Assembly: GCF_001665685.1 (NCBI RefSeq)
Contig: NZ_LZTB01000130.1
Coordinates: 144,982 to 208,981 of the forward strand
DNA: 64,000 nucleotides
From: Mycobacterium sp. 852013-50091_SCH5140682
GTDB lineage: Bacteria > Actinomycetota > Actinomycetes > Mycobacteriales > Mycobacteriaceae
Reading direction: 5' to 3'
This document shows, piece after piece, positions 47,145 to 56,177 of the stretch (the first letter of the stretch is position 1; each line of letters starts with the position of its first letter). The translations under genes were made by a program, and so were the position numbers. The notes below the pieces were generated by a model, which worked only from the letters and a program-made list of their open reading frames with translations, searched no databases and had not been told where the DNA came from.

Positions 47145-49238
47145 ATGAGCGCCGCCGCCAGCTCCGCCCCCGCAGCCCCGATCCGGGTCGCTGCCGGGAC
47201 CACCGCCGGGGCGGCGGTCCGCGAGGCAGGACTGCCGCAGCGCGGCGCCGTCGACGCCGTCGTGGTGGTGCGCGACGCCGACGGCCGCCTGCGTGACCTG
47301 TCCTGGGTGCCCGACGCCGACGTCGAGGTGACCCCGGTGGCCGCCGACACCGAGGACGGCCGCAGCGTCATCCGGCACTCGTGCGCCCACGTGCTCGCGC
47401 AGGCCGTGCAGGATCTCTTCCCCGAGGCCAAGCTCGGGATCGGGCCGCCCATCGTCGACGGCTTCTACTACGACTTCGACGTCCCGCAGCCGTTCACGCC
47501 CGAGGATCTGGAGAAGCTCGAGAAGCGGATGCAGAAGATCGTCAAGGACGGTCAGCTGTTCGACCGGCGGGTCTACGAGTCCAAGGACGAAGCCCGTCGG
47601 GAACTCGCAGGCGAGCCGTACAAGCTGGAACTGGTCGACGACAAGTCCGGGGCCGACGATCCCGAGGTGATGGAAGTCGGCGGCGACGAGCTGACCGCCT
47701 ACGACAACCTCAACCCCCGCACCAAGGAACGCGTCTGGGGAGACCTGTGCCGCGGCCCGCACATCCCGACCACCAAGCACATCCCGGCGTTCAAGCTGAC
47801 CCGCAGCTCCGCGGCCTACTGGCGGGGCAACCAGAACAACGCGAGCCTGCAGCGCATCTACGGCACCGCCTGGGAATCCCAGGAAGCCCTCGACAAACAC
47901 CTCGAGCTCATCGAGGAGGCGCAGCGCCGCGATCACCGAAAGCTCGGCGTGGAACTCGACCTGTTCAGCTTCCCCGACGAGTTGGGTTCGGGCCTACCGG
48001 TTTTCCATCCGAAGGGCGGCGTCGTGCGGCGCGAGCTCGAGGACTACTCGCGCCGCAAGCACCTGGAGGCGGGCTACGAGTTCGTCAACACCCCGCACAT
48101 CACCAAGGAGAACCTCTACATCACCTCGGGGCACCTGGAGTGGTACGCCGACGGCATGTTCCCGCCGATGCACATCGACGCGGAGTTCAACGAGGATGGT
48201 TCGGTCCGCAAGCCGGGGCAGGACTACTACCTCAAGCCCATGAACTGCCCCATGCACCACCTGATCTTCCGGTCGCGGGGCCGCTCCTATCGTGAATTGC
48301 CGTTGCGGCTCTTCGAGTTCGGCAGCGTCTACCGCTACGAGAAGTCCGGCGTCGTCCACGGCCTGACCCGGGTGCGCGGCATGACCCAGGACGACGCGCA
48401 CATCTACACCACGCGTGAGCAGATGCGCGACGAGCTCACCCGGCTGCTGCAGTTCGTGCTGGACCTGCTGCGCGACTACGGCCTCGACGACTTCTACCTG
48501 GAGCTGTCCACCAAGGACCCGGAGAAGTACGTCGGCTCCGACGAGATCTGGGAGGAGGCCACCAACACCCTGCGTGAGGTGGCCGAGGCCTCCGGGCTGG
48601 ACCTGGTGCCCGACCCGGGCGGCGCGGCGTTCTACGGCCCCAAGATCTCGGTGCAGGTCAAGGACGCGCTGGGGCGCAACTGGCAGATGTCGACGATCCA
48701 GCTGGACTTCAACATGCCCGACCGGTTCGAGCTGGAATACACCGCCGCCGACGGCAGCCGGCAGCGGCCCGTGCTGATCCACCGGGCGCTGTTCGGGTCC
48801 ATCGAGCGGTTCTTCGGGGTACTCACCGAGCACTACGCGGGCGCGTTCCCGGCCTGGCTCGCGCCGGTGCAGGTGGTCGGTATCCCGGTTGCCGACGCGC
48901 ACGTGGACTACCTGTACGACGTTGCCGCCCAGCTGAAGTCGCGCGGGATCCGCGTCGAGGTGGATGCCAGCGACGACCGGATGGCCAAGAAGATCGTCAA
49001 CCACACCAACCAGAAGGTGCCGTTCATGCTGTTGGCGGGGGACAAGGATGTGGAGGCGGGCGCCGTTTCGTTCCGGTTCGGAGACCGTACCCAGATCAAC
49101 GGTGTGCCCCGCGAGCAGGCGTTCGACGCCATCGCCGAGTGGATCGAACGGCGTGAGAATGCCGTTCCCACAGCCGAATTGGTCAACAAGGTAACCGCGA
49201 TGAGCGCTTGCGCGAAGAGCGAGGTAGCCCCGACGTGA
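47145..49238 (+). CDS. thrS: Threonyl-tRNA synthetase
   Basis: 697 residues from the ATG at 47145 (AGGAGA 8 bp upstream). N-terminal TGS-like domain, then the editing domain with HSCAHVLAQAVQ and a distal Cys/His pair (LCRGPHIPTT). The class II catalytic core shows YLKPMNCPMHHLIF (zinc ligands), YRELPLRLFEFGSVYRYEKSGVVHGLTRVRGMTQDDAHIY and IHRALFGSIERFFGVL, followed by an anticodon-binding domain. It charges tRNA-Thr and proofreads Ser. The last residues MSACAKSEVAPT come from a short repeat element inserted at the 3' end. The stop overlaps the GTG of the next gene. Confidence 0.97.
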   Translation: MSAAASSAPAAPIRVAAGTTAGAAVREAGLPQRGAVDAVVVVRDADGRLRDLSWVPDADVEVTPVAADTEDGRSVIRHSCAHVLAQAVQDLFPEAKLGIGPPIVDGFYYDFDVPQPFTPEDLEKLEKRMQKIVKDGQLFDRRVYESKDEARRELAGEPYKLELVDDKSGADDPEVMEVGGDELTAYDNLNPRTKERVWGDLCRGPHIPTTKHIPAFKLTRSSAAYWRGNQNNASLQRIYGTAWESQEALDKHLELIEEAQRRDHRKLGVELDLFSFPDELGSGLPVFHPKGGVVRRELEDYSRRKHLEAGYEFVNTPHITKENLYITSGHLEWYADGMFPPMHIDAEFNEDGSVRKPGQDYYLKPMNCPMHHLIFRSRGRSYRELPLRLFEFGSVYRYEKSGVVHGLTRVRGMTQDDAHIYTTREQMRDELTRLLQFVLDLLRDYGLDDFYLELSTKDPEKYVGSDEIWEEATNTLREVAEASGLDLVPDPGGAAFYGPKISVQVKDALGRNWQMSTIQLDFNMPDRFELEYTAADGSRQRPVLIHRALFGSIERFFGVLTEHYAGAFPAWLAPVQVVGIPVADAHVDYLYDVAAQLKSRGIRVEVDASDDRMAKKIVNHTNQKVPFMLLAGDKDVEAGAVSFRFGDRTQINGVPREQAFDAIAEWIERRENAVPTAELVNKVTAMSACAKSEVAPT
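49199..49224. repeat. Short dispersed repeat at the thrS/HIT junction
   Basis: GATGAGCGCTTGCGCGAAG followed by AGCGAGG. It closely matches the element at 51406-51433. Here it lies inside the thrS frame and supplies its last codons and part of the translational overlap with the next gene. Confidence 0.55.
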
Positions 49239-49822
49239 CGGATCCGGACGAGCGGAGGATCGTCGACCACGGGGTCGGCGATCCCGACCACCTGCAGCGA
49301 TTGTGGACCCCGCACCGCATGAGCTACATCGCCGATGCGGTCAAGGGCGACAACAAGGTCGGGTCGGCCGGATCGTCCGAACCGTTCACCGACATCCCGG
49401 AACTGTCCGACGAAGACGGCCTGATGGTGGCCCGCGGGCAACAGGTGTACGCCGTGCTGAACCTGTACCCGTACAACCCCGGGCATCTGATGGTGGTGCC
49501 CTACCGGCGGGTGTCGGAGTTGGAGGACCTCACCGCCGAGGAGAGCGCCGAGCTGATGGCGTTCACGCAGAAGGCGATTCGGGTGATCAAAGCGGTGTCC
49601 CGACCGCACGGCTTCAACGTGGGGCTCAACCTGGGCACGTCGGCGGGCGGTTCGCTGGCCGAGCATCTGCACATGCACGTGGTGCCGCGCTGGGGCGGCG
49701 ACGCGAACTTCATCACGATCATCGGCGGCGCCAAGGTGATTCCGCAGTTGCTGCGCGAGACGCGCGCGCTGCTGGCCACGGAGTGGGCCAAGCAGCCGGG
49801 TCCGGCGGGAGTGCAGCGGTGA
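49235..49822 (+). CDS. HIT-family AP4A phosphorylase/hydrolase
   Basis: 195 residues, GTG start overlapping the thrS stop (GTGA). The histidine-triad motif is AEHLHMHVVPRW, preceded by LNLYPYNPGHLMVVPYRRV and GFNVGLNLGTSAGGSL. Its M. tuberculosis counterpart Rv2613c has been described as a diadenosine tetraphosphate phosphorylase. Coupling to threonyl-tRNA synthetase is sensible because synthetases generate AP4A as a by-product. It overlaps pgsA by GTGA at its own end. Confidence 0.92.
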   Translation: MTDPDERRIVDHGVGDPDHLQRLWTPHRMSYIADAVKGDNKVGSAGSSEPFTDIPELSDEDGLMVARGQQVYAVLNLYPYNPGHLMVVPYRRVSELEDLTAEESAELMAFTQKAIRVIKAVSRPHGFNVGLNLGTSAGGSLAEHLHMHVVPRWGGDANFITIIGGAKVIPQLLRETRALLATEWAKQPGPAGVQR

Positions 49823-50490
49823 GCAACCTGTTCCTGATGAGCCGGGCCGCCTACGTCAAGCTGTCCCGTCCGGTGGCCAAGGCCGCGCTGCGAGCGGGCC
49901 TTACCCCCGACATCGTCACCATCGTGGGCACCGCCGGCTCGGTCACAGCCGCCCTGACGCTCTTCCCGATCGGCCAGCTGTGGTGGGGCGCCTTCGCGGT
50001 GTTCGTGTTCGTGCTCGCCGACATGCTCGACGGCGCCATGGCCCGTGAGCGCGGCGGCGGCACCCGGTTCGGAGCTGTGCTCGACGCCACCTGCGACCGG
50101 ATCGCCGACGGCGCGGTGTTCGCCGGCCTGCTGTGGTGGGCGGCCTTCGGCCTGGGCAGCCCGGCTCTGGTCGTCGCCACACTGATCTGCCTGGTGACCT
50201 CCCAGGTGATCTCCTACATCAAGGCCCGTGCCGAGGCCAGCGGCCTGCGCGGCGACGGCGGCATCATCGAGCGCCCCGAGCGTCTGGTCATCGTCCTGGT
50301 CGGTGCCGGGCTGTCCGGCGTGCCCTTCCTGCACGTGCCGTGGCTCGTCGACGTCGCCATGTGGCTGCTCGCCGTCGCCAGCATCGTCACCGTCGCGCAG
50401 CGTCTGCACGCGGTGCGCACCTCGCCCGGCGCCATGGAGCCGCTCAACCCGTCCCAGCCCACCGAATCGAACGAGCAGAGCGAACTGTGA
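49819..50490 (+). CDS. pgsA: Phosphatidylinositol phosphate synthase
   Basis: 223 residues, GTG start. Six membrane helices with the CDP-alcohol phosphotransferase motif in DMLDGAMARERGGGTRFGAVLDATCD (D-x2-DG-x2-AR-x8-G-x3-D-x3-D). It transfers the phosphatidyl group of CDP-diacylglycerol to inositol phosphate at the inner membrane, the first committed step to phosphatidylinositol and the mannosides. It overlaps both neighbours by four bases, so HIT, pgsA and patA are translationally coupled. Its position before patA and pimA fixes the identity as PgsA1. Confidence 0.96.
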   Translation: MSNLFLMSRAAYVKLSRPVAKAALRAGLTPDIVTIVGTAGSVTAALTLFPIGQLWWGAFAVFVFVLADMLDGAMARERGGGTRFGAVLDATCDRIADGAVFAGLLWWAAFGLGSPALVVATLICLVTSQVISYIKARAEASGLRGDGGIIERPERLVIVLVGAGLSGVPFLHVPWLVDVAMWLLAVASIVTVAQRLHAVRTSPGAMEPLNPSQPTESNEQSEL

Positions 50491-51407
50491 CGATCATCAG
50501 CCGGATCCCGCTCAGCGGACAGATGACCGACATGGGTTACGCGGCGGGCTGGCAATTGGTGCGCACCATGCCGGAGTTGGTGGCCCGCAACATGTTCGAG
50601 GCAGGCGCGTGGTACGCGTCCCTCGGTGGCGGGCCCGACCAACTGCGCAAGAACCTGGCCCGCGTCATCGGGGTGGCACCGGCCGACGTGCCCGACGAGC
50701 TCATGCGGAAATCGCTGGCGTCCTACGCGCGTTACTGGCGCGAAGCATTTCGACTGCCGTCGATGAACCTGCCTGCCGTCGCCCGGCGCCTCGATGAGGT
50801 GGTGATCGGCGCGGACAACCTCAAGGTCGGCCATGACGCCGGCCGCGGTGGCATTCTCGCGCTGCCGCACAGCGGGAACTGGGACATGGCCGGGGTGTGG
50901 CTGGTGAGCAAGTACGGCACCTTCGCCACAGTGGCCGAAAGGCTCAAGCCCGAGTCGCTGTACCGGCGCTTCATCGAGTACCGCGAGAGCCTCGGCTTCG
51001 AGGTGTTCCCGCTGTCGGGCGGGGAACGGCCACCGTTCGAGTTGCTCTCCGAGCGTTTGCGCGCCAACAGGTTCGTATGCCTGATGGCCGAGCGGGATCT
51101 GACGCGCAGCGGTGTCGAGGTCGAATTCTTCGGCGAACCCACCCTGATGCCCGCCGGATCGGCCAAGCTCGCTATCGAGACCGGCGCGCCGCTGTACCCG
51201 ACGCACGTCTACTACGACGGCGACGACTGCGTCGTCGAGATCTTCGACCCGCTCGACACGTCCTCGGGGGACGTCAGGATCATCACGCAGGCGCTGGCCG
51301 ATCAGTTCGCGAAGAACATCGCCGCGCACCCCGCCGACTGGCACATGTTGCAGCCGCAGTGGATCGCGGACCTCTCCGATGAGCGCCGCGCCCGGTTGGG
51401 CACCTGA
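50487..51407 (+). CDS. patA: Phosphatidylinositol mannoside acyltransferase
   Basis: 306 residues, GTG start overlapping pgsA. It has the lysophospholipid acyltransferase/HtrB-like fold with the His-x4-Asp type motif LPHSGNWDMAG and a downstream ERDLTRSGVEVEFFGEP containing the conserved Glu. PatA acylates the mannose of PIM1/PIM2 with palmitoyl-CoA at the cytoplasmic face of the membrane. Its position between pgsA and pimA matches Rv2611c. Confidence 0.95.
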   Translation: MTIISRIPLSGQMTDMGYAAGWQLVRTMPELVARNMFEAGAWYASLGGGPDQLRKNLARVIGVAPADVPDELMRKSLASYARYWREAFRLPSMNLPAVARRLDEVVIGADNLKVGHDAGRGGILALPHSGNWDMAGVWLVSKYGTFATVAERLKPESLYRRFIEYRESLGFEVFPLSGGERPPFELLSERLRANRFVCLMAERDLTRSGVEVEFFGEPTLMPAGSAKLAIETGAPLYPTHVYYDGDDCVVEIFDPLDTSSGDVRIITQALADQFAKNIAAHPADWHMLQPQWIADLSDERRARLGT

Positions 51408-51433
51408 TGAGCGCCTGCGCGAGGAAGCGACGG
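51406..51433. repeat. Second copy of the short dispersed repeat, between patA and pimA
   Basis: GATGAGCGCCTGCGCGAGG followed by AAGCGACGG. It starts at the patA stop codon and ends ten bases before the pimA ATG, filling almost the whole intergenic space. It is about 80 percent like the copy at 49199-49224, with the same ATGAGCGC start. Confidence 0.55.
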
Positions 51434-51442
51434 ACCTGAGCC

Positions 51443-52606
51443 ATGCGAATCGGGATGGTCTGCCCCTACTCCTTCGACGTGCCCGGCGGCGTGCAATCCC
51501 ATGTGCTGCAACTCGCCGAGGTGATGCGTGAGGCCGGCAACGAGGTCAGCGTCCTCGCACCCTCGTCGCCCCACGTCAAACTCCCCGACTATGTGGTGTC
51601 GGGCGGCAAGGCCGTGCCGATCCCGTACAACGGCTCGGTGGCCCGGTTGCGGTTCGGGCCTGCCACGCACCGCATGGTCAAGAAGTGGCTGCTGCGCGGC
51701 GACTTCGACGTGCTGCACCTGCACGAGCCCAACGCGCCGAGCCTGTCGATGCTCGCGCTGAACATCGCCGAGGGACCGATCGTCGCGACGTTTCACACTT
51801 CCACGACGAAATCGCTGACCCTGTCGGTGTTCCAGGGCATCCTGCGTCCGCTACACGAGAAGATCGTCGGCCGCATCGCCGTATCGGATCTGGCCAGGCG
51901 CTGGCAGATGGAGGCACTCGGGTCCGACGCGGTGGAGATTCCCAACGGAGTCGACGTGGCGTCGTTCGCCGAGGCTCCGATGCTGGACGGCTATCCGCGC
52001 CCGGGTTGCACGGTGTTGTTCCTCGGCCGGTTCGACGAACCCCGCAAGGGGATGGCCGTGCTGCTGGGCTCCCTGCCGAGACTGGTTGAGCGGTTCCCCG
52101 ATGTGGAGATCCTCATCGTCGGGCGAGGCGACGAGGACGACTTGCGGGAACAGGCCGGCGAGCTCGCGTCGCACCTGCGGTTCCTGGGCCAGGTCGACGA
52201 CGCCACCAAGGCGTCGGCGATGGCCAGCGCCGACGTGTACTGCGCGCCCAATCTCGGTGGCGAGAGCTTCGGCATCGTGCTGGTCGAGGCGATGGCGGCG
52301 GGCACGGCGGTGGTGGCCAGCGATCTGGATGCCTTCCGGCGTGTCCTCGATGACGGTCGCGTGGGCCGGTTGGTGCCGGTGGATGACGCGGACGCTCTTG
52401 CCGACGGACTCATCGAGATGCTCGCCGACGACACGACGCGGGCCCGCTACATCGCGGCCGCCACCGAGTACGTCGGCCGTTTCGACTGGTCGGTGGTGGC
52501 CGGCGAGATCATGCGGGTGTACGAAACCGTCGCAGGATTGGGGACCAAGGTGCGTGTCGCCGGTGCCGCGGCCAGGAGTGCCGCGGCGGGAGGTTCGGCC
52601 TCATGA
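51443..52606 (+). CDS. pimA: Phosphatidylinositol alpha-mannosyltransferase
   Basis: 387 residues, the expected size for a GT4 retaining glycosyltransferase. MRIGMVCPYSFDVPGGVQSHVLQLAEVM forms the N-terminal Rossmann start with its Gly-Gly loop, FHTSTTKS carries the active-site His, and NLGGESFGIVLVEAMAAGTAVVASDLDAFR is the GDP-mannose site with the E-x7-E motif. PimA adds the first mannose to phosphatidylinositol on the cytoplasmic membrane face and is essential in mycobacteria. The stop overlaps the next ATG. Confidence 0.97.
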   Translation: MRIGMVCPYSFDVPGGVQSHVLQLAEVMREAGNEVSVLAPSSPHVKLPDYVVSGGKAVPIPYNGSVARLRFGPATHRMVKKWLLRGDFDVLHLHEPNAPSLSMLALNIAEGPIVATFHTSTTKSLTLSVFQGILRPLHEKIVGRIAVSDLARRWQMEALGSDAVEIPNGVDVASFAEAPMLDGYPRPGCTVLFLGRFDEPRKGMAVLLGSLPRLVERFPDVEILIVGRGDEDDLREQAGELASHLRFLGQVDDATKASAMASADVYCAPNLGGESFGIVLVEAMAAGTAVVASDLDAFRRVLDDGRVGRLVPVDDADALADGLIEMLADDTTRARYIAAATEYVGRFDWSVVAGEIMRVYETVAGLGTKVRVAGAAARSAAAGGSAS

Positions 52607-53667
52607 CCGCGGAGATCATCGTCGGCCTGCTGATCCTGCTGGTCGTGGTGCTGCTGCTGGTGGGGATGTGGGCGTTCCAGACGGCCAACCGCCTCGACCG
52701 GCTGCATGTGCGCTACGACCTGTCGTGGCAGGCCCTCGACAGCGCCCTGGCCCGCCGCGCCGTGGTGGCCCGGGCCGTCGCCGTCGACGCCTATGCGGGC
52801 GGCCCACCGGGCAGACGGCTGGCCGCTCTCGCCGACGCCGCGGAGCGAGCACCCCGGTCGGCCCGGGAAACCGCCGAGAACGATCTGTCGGCCGCGCTCG
52901 CAGCCGTCGACCCGGCCTCGCTGCCGGTGGCGCTGGTCGCCGAGCTGGCCGACGCCGAAGCGCGGGTGCTGCTGGCGCGGCGCTTCCACAACGACGCCGT
53001 CCGCGACACCCTGGCGTTGCGCGAACGGCCCGCGGTGCGCACCCTGCGGCTGGGCGGCACCGCGGCGCTGCCGACCTATTTCGAGATCGCCGAGCGTGCC
53101 GACGCGTCGAGCAGCACTGCGGGTCCCGTCAGCCGACGCACGTCGGCACGGGTGGTGCTGCTCGACGAATCCGGCGCAGTGCTGCTGCTGCGGGGCAGCG
53201 ACCCGGCGATCGACGCACCGGACAAGCCGGCGCCACGCTGGTGGTTCACCGTCGGGGGCGCAGTGCAGCACGGGGAGGATCTCCTTGCCGCCGCGGTGCG
53301 CGAACTCGCCGAGGAGACCGGCCTGCGTGTGGACCCGGCTGCATTGATCGGACCGGTATGGCGCCGCGACGCGGTGATCGACTTCAATGCATCGGTGATC
53401 CGCAGCGAGGAGTACTTCTTCATCCACCGCACGGCGCGGTTCGAACCTTCGGCGTCGGGCCGGACCACCCTGGAACGTCGTTACATCCACGGCCACCGCT
53501 GGTGCGATGCAACAATGATCGCCGAGTTGGTCGCCGGCGGGGAGACCGTGTATCCGTTGCAGTTGGGTGAGCTGTTGGAGCAGGCGGTTGACCTGGCCGA
53601 ACACTGGCCCGATGGGCAGACGAGCACGCGGGGACCTGCGCACCGCGAGCTGCAAGCCATCCGCTGA
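52603..53667 (+). CDS. Membrane-anchored Nudix hydrolase
   Basis: 354 residues, ATGA overlap with pimA. An N-terminal membrane helix (IIVGLLILLVVVLLLVGMWAF) is followed by a helical region (about 25-150) and a Nudix domain whose box is GGAVQHGEDLLAAAVRELAEETGL (G-x5-E-x7-REL-x2-EE-x-G). It occupies the position of Rv2609c. Nudix enzymes cleave nucleoside diphosphate-linked compounds. An anchored version beside the PIM genes could act on nucleotide sugars or lipid-linked nucleotides, but that is a guess from context. Confidence 0.88.
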   Translation: MTAEIIVGLLILLVVVLLLVGMWAFQTANRLDRLHVRYDLSWQALDSALARRAVVARAVAVDAYAGGPPGRRLAALADAAERAPRSARETAENDLSAALAAVDPASLPVALVAELADAEARVLLARRFHNDAVRDTLALRERPAVRTLRLGGTAALPTYFEIAERADASSSTAGPVSRRTSARVVLLDESGAVLLLRGSDPAIDAPDKPAPRWWFTVGGAVQHGEDLLAAAVRELAEETGLRVDPAALIGPVWRRDAVIDFNASVIRSEEYFFIHRTARFEPSASGRTTLERRYIHGHRWCDATMIAELVAGGETVYPLQLGELLEQAVDLAEHWPDGQTSTRGPAHRELQAIR

Positions 53668-53696
53668 TGCGGATTCCATGGATTTGGCAGCTCGAT

Positions 53697-53702
53697 TAGA
53701 CT
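53697..53702 (+). promoter_or_regulatory. -10 box upstream of pdxS
   Basis: TAGACT, 30 bp before the GTG of pdxS, in the only non-coding gap of this region. GGAGGAG follows at a normal ribosome-site distance. Confidence 0.45.
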
Positions 53703-53731
53703 GAATCAGTAGAAATTTGGAGGAGATAGCA

Positions 53732-54643
53732 GTGGAAACCGCGGTGCAGAACGGTGCAACGAATCAGACCGGTACCGCGCGCGTGAAGCGCGGCATGGCT
53801 GAGATGCTCAAGGGTGGCGTGATCATGGACGTGGTCACGCCCGAGCAAGCGAAGATCGCTGAGGCCGCTGGTGCGGTGGCGGTGATGGCTTTGGAGCGGG
53901 TGCCTGCTGACATCCGGGCTCAGGGCGGGGTGTCACGGATGAGTGACCCCGACATGATCGAGGGCATCATCGAGGCGGTCACCATCCCGGTGATGGCCAA
54001 GGCCCGGATCGGGCATTTCGTCGAGGCGCAGATCCTGCAGGCCCTGGGTGTGGACTACATCGACGAGTCCGAGGTGCTGACCCCGGCGGACTACACCAAC
54101 CACATCGACAAGTGGCGCTTCACGGTGCCGTTCGTGTGCGGGGCGACCAATCTGGGTGAGGCGCTGCGGCGGATCACCGAGGGTGCGGCGATGATCCGGT
54201 CCAAGGGTGAGGCCGGTACCGGGGATGTGTCGAATGCGACCACCCATATGCGCAAGATCGGTGGCGAGATCCGGCGGCTGACCTCCATGAGTGAGGACGA
54301 GCTGTTCGTGGCGGCCAAGGAGTTGCAGGCGCCCTATGAGCTGGTGGTTGAGGTGGCGAAGGCGGGCAAGTTGCCGGTCACGCTGTTCACCGCCGGTGGT
54401 ATCGCGACCCCCGCGGATGCGGCGATGATGATGCAGCTCGGCGCCGAGGGCGTGTTCGTCGGTTCGGGGATCTTCAAGTCCGGCAACCCGGCGCAGCGGG
54501 CGGCGGCGATCGTCAAGGCGACTACGTTCCACGACGATCCCGACGTGCTGGCCAAGGTGTCGCGCGGCCTGGGTGAGGCCATGGTCGGCATCAACGTCGA
54601 CGACATCCCCCAGCCACACAGACTCGCCGAACGCGGCTGGTAA
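53732..54643 (+). CDS. pdxS: Pyridoxal 5'-phosphate synthase subunit PdxS
   Basis: 303 residues from the GTG at 53732, seven bases behind GGAGGAG. The (beta/alpha)8 synthase shows GGVIMDVVTPEQAKIAEAAGAVAVMALERVPADIRAQGGVSRMSDP, MAKARIGHFVEAQIL and IRSKGEAGTGDV with the two active-site lysines. It joins ribose 5-phosphate, glyceraldehyde 3-phosphate and ammonia into pyridoxal phosphate. The ammonia comes from PdxT, encoded two genes on. It heads the pdxS-tesB-pdxT operon. Confidence 0.97.
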   Translation: METAVQNGATNQTGTARVKRGMAEMLKGGVIMDVVTPEQAKIAEAAGAVAVMALERVPADIRAQGGVSRMSDPDMIEGIIEAVTIPVMAKARIGHFVEAQILQALGVDYIDESEVLTPADYTNHIDKWRFTVPFVCGATNLGEALRRITEGAAMIRSKGEAGTGDVSNATTHMRKIGGEIRRLTSMSEDELFVAAKELQAPYELVVEVAKAGKLPVTLFTAGGIATPADAAMMMQLGAEGVFVGSGIFKSGNPAQRAAAIVKATTFHDDPDVLAKVSRGLGEAMVGINVDDIPQPHRLAERGW

Positions 54644-54652
54644 ACACGACAG

Positions 54653-55501
54653 GTGGCAATTGAGGAGATCCTTGACCTCGAGCAACTCGAGGTCAACATC
54701 TACCGCGGTGGCGTGTTCAGCCCGGATTCGGGCTTTCTGCAGCGCACATTCGGTGGTCACGTAGCCGGTCAGTCGCTGGTCTCCGCGGTGCGGACCGTCG
54801 AACCCGGCTTCCACGTGCATTCGCTGCACGGGTACTTCCTGCGGCCGGGCGACGCCCGCTCGCCGTCGGTGTACCTGGTGGAGCGCATCCGCGACGGCGG
54901 ATCGTTCTGCACGCGCCGTGTCAGCGCGATCCAGCACGGCGAGACGATCTTCTCGATGTCGGCCTCGTTCCAGACCGATCAGACCGGTATCGAACACCAG
55001 GATGCGATGCCCGCGGCGCCGCCGCCGGACGACCTGCCCGGCTTCCGGTCCGGGGGAGCGTTCGACGATGCGGGGTTCGCCCAGTTCGCCGAGTGGGACG
55101 TGCGGATCGTGCCGCGCGACCAGGTGAGCACCTTGCCCGGCAAGGCGTCCCAGCAGCAGGTGTGGTTCCGCCACCGGGACCCGCTGCCTGACGATCACGT
55201 GCTGCACATCTGCGCGCTGGCCTACATGAGCGATCTGACCTTGCTGGGCTCGGCGCAAGTGCACCACCTCGACGTGCGCAAACATCTGATGGTGGCCTCC
55301 CTGGACCACGCCATGTGGTTCATGCGGCCCTTCCGCGCCGACGAGTGGCTGCTCTACGACCAGTCGTCGCCGTCGGCATGCGGGGGTCGGTCGCTGACGC
55401 AGGGCAAGATATTCAACCGGGACGGCGCGATGGTGGCGGCCGTGATGCAAGAGGGGCTGACCCGCTACCAGCGGGATTTCACGCCTTCGGAAGGAAAATG
55501 A
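54653..55501 (+). CDS. tesB: Acyl-CoA thioesterase II
   Basis: 282 residues, GTG start nine bases after pdxS. It is a double-hotdog fold with RTFGGHVAGQSLVSAVRTV and, in the second half, SLDHAMWFMRPFRADEWLLYDQSSPSACGGRSLTQGKIF (the Asp and Gln/Ser catalytic region of TesB). It hydrolyses medium- to long-chain acyl-CoA. Its place between the two vitamin B6 genes is conserved in mycobacteria (tesB2), though no metabolic link is obvious. The stop overlaps the pdxT start. Confidence 0.95.
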   Translation: MAIEEILDLEQLEVNIYRGGVFSPDSGFLQRTFGGHVAGQSLVSAVRTVEPGFHVHSLHGYFLRPGDARSPSVYLVERIRDGGSFCTRRVSAIQHGETIFSMSASFQTDQTGIEHQDAMPAAPPPDDLPGFRSGGAFDDAGFAQFAEWDVRIVPRDQVSTLPGKASQQQVWFRHRDPLPDDHVLHICALAYMSDLTLLGSAQVHHLDVRKHLMVASLDHAMWFMRPFRADEWLLYDQSSPSACGGRSLTQGKIFNRDGAMVAAVMQEGLTRYQRDFTPSEGK

Positions 55502-56079
55502 GCAAGCACGTAGGAGTGCTCGCCCTTCAGGGCGACACCAGGGAACATCTGGCTGCCCTGCGCGCGGCAGGCGCCGAGGCGAGCACGGTGCGTCGGCTCG
55601 CCGAACTCGATGCGGTCGACGCTCTGGTGATCCCCGGCGGGGAATCCACCGCAATGAGCCATCTGCTGCGCGAGTTCGATCTGCTCGAACCGCTCCGGGC
55701 GCGTATCGCCGAAGGGTTGCCCTGCTATGGGTCCTGTGCGGGGATGATCCTGCTGGCCACCGAGATCGCCGACGCCGGAGTCGAGGGGCGCGCCGCGCTG
55801 CCGCTCAAGGGAATCGACATGACCGTGCGCCGCAACGCGTTCGGCCGCCAGGTGGACTCCTTCGAAGGCGACATCGACTTCGACGGTCTCGACACCCAGG
55901 TGCACGCGGTGTTCATCCGCGCGCCGTGGGTCGAGCGCGTCGGCCCCGACGTGCAGGTGCTGGCCCGCGCGGCCGACCACATCGTGGCGGTGCGTCAGGG
56001 ACCGATGCTCGCGACGTCGTTTCATCCCGAGATGACGGGCGATCTGCGCATCCACAAGCTGTTCGTCGACTCGTTGTGA
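55498..56079 (+). CDS. pdxT: Glutaminase subunit PdxT
   Basis: 193 residues, ATGA overlap with tesB. Class I glutaminase with GVLALQGDTREHL, the PGGESTAM loop, the nucleophile Cys in CYGSCAGMILLA and the His-Glu pair in SFHPEMTGD. It hydrolyses glutamine and channels ammonia to PdxS. All catalytic residues are present. Confidence 0.97.
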   Translation: MSKHVGVLALQGDTREHLAALRAAGAEASTVRRLAELDAVDALVIPGGESTAMSHLLREFDLLEPLRARIAEGLPCYGSCAGMILLATEIADAGVEGRAALPLKGIDMTVRRNAFGRQVDSFEGDIDFDGLDTQVHAVFIRAPWVERVGPDVQVLARAADHIVAVRQGPMLATSFHPEMTGDLRIHKLFVDSL

Positions 56080-56177
56080 CGGTCCTTACCCTCCGCTGAC
56101 CTGGGCCTATGGCGGGACACAGGAAGTCCCCGGCGGATACATAGGTTCGGCAAATCAGAGCAGGTCTTAATGGTCGT

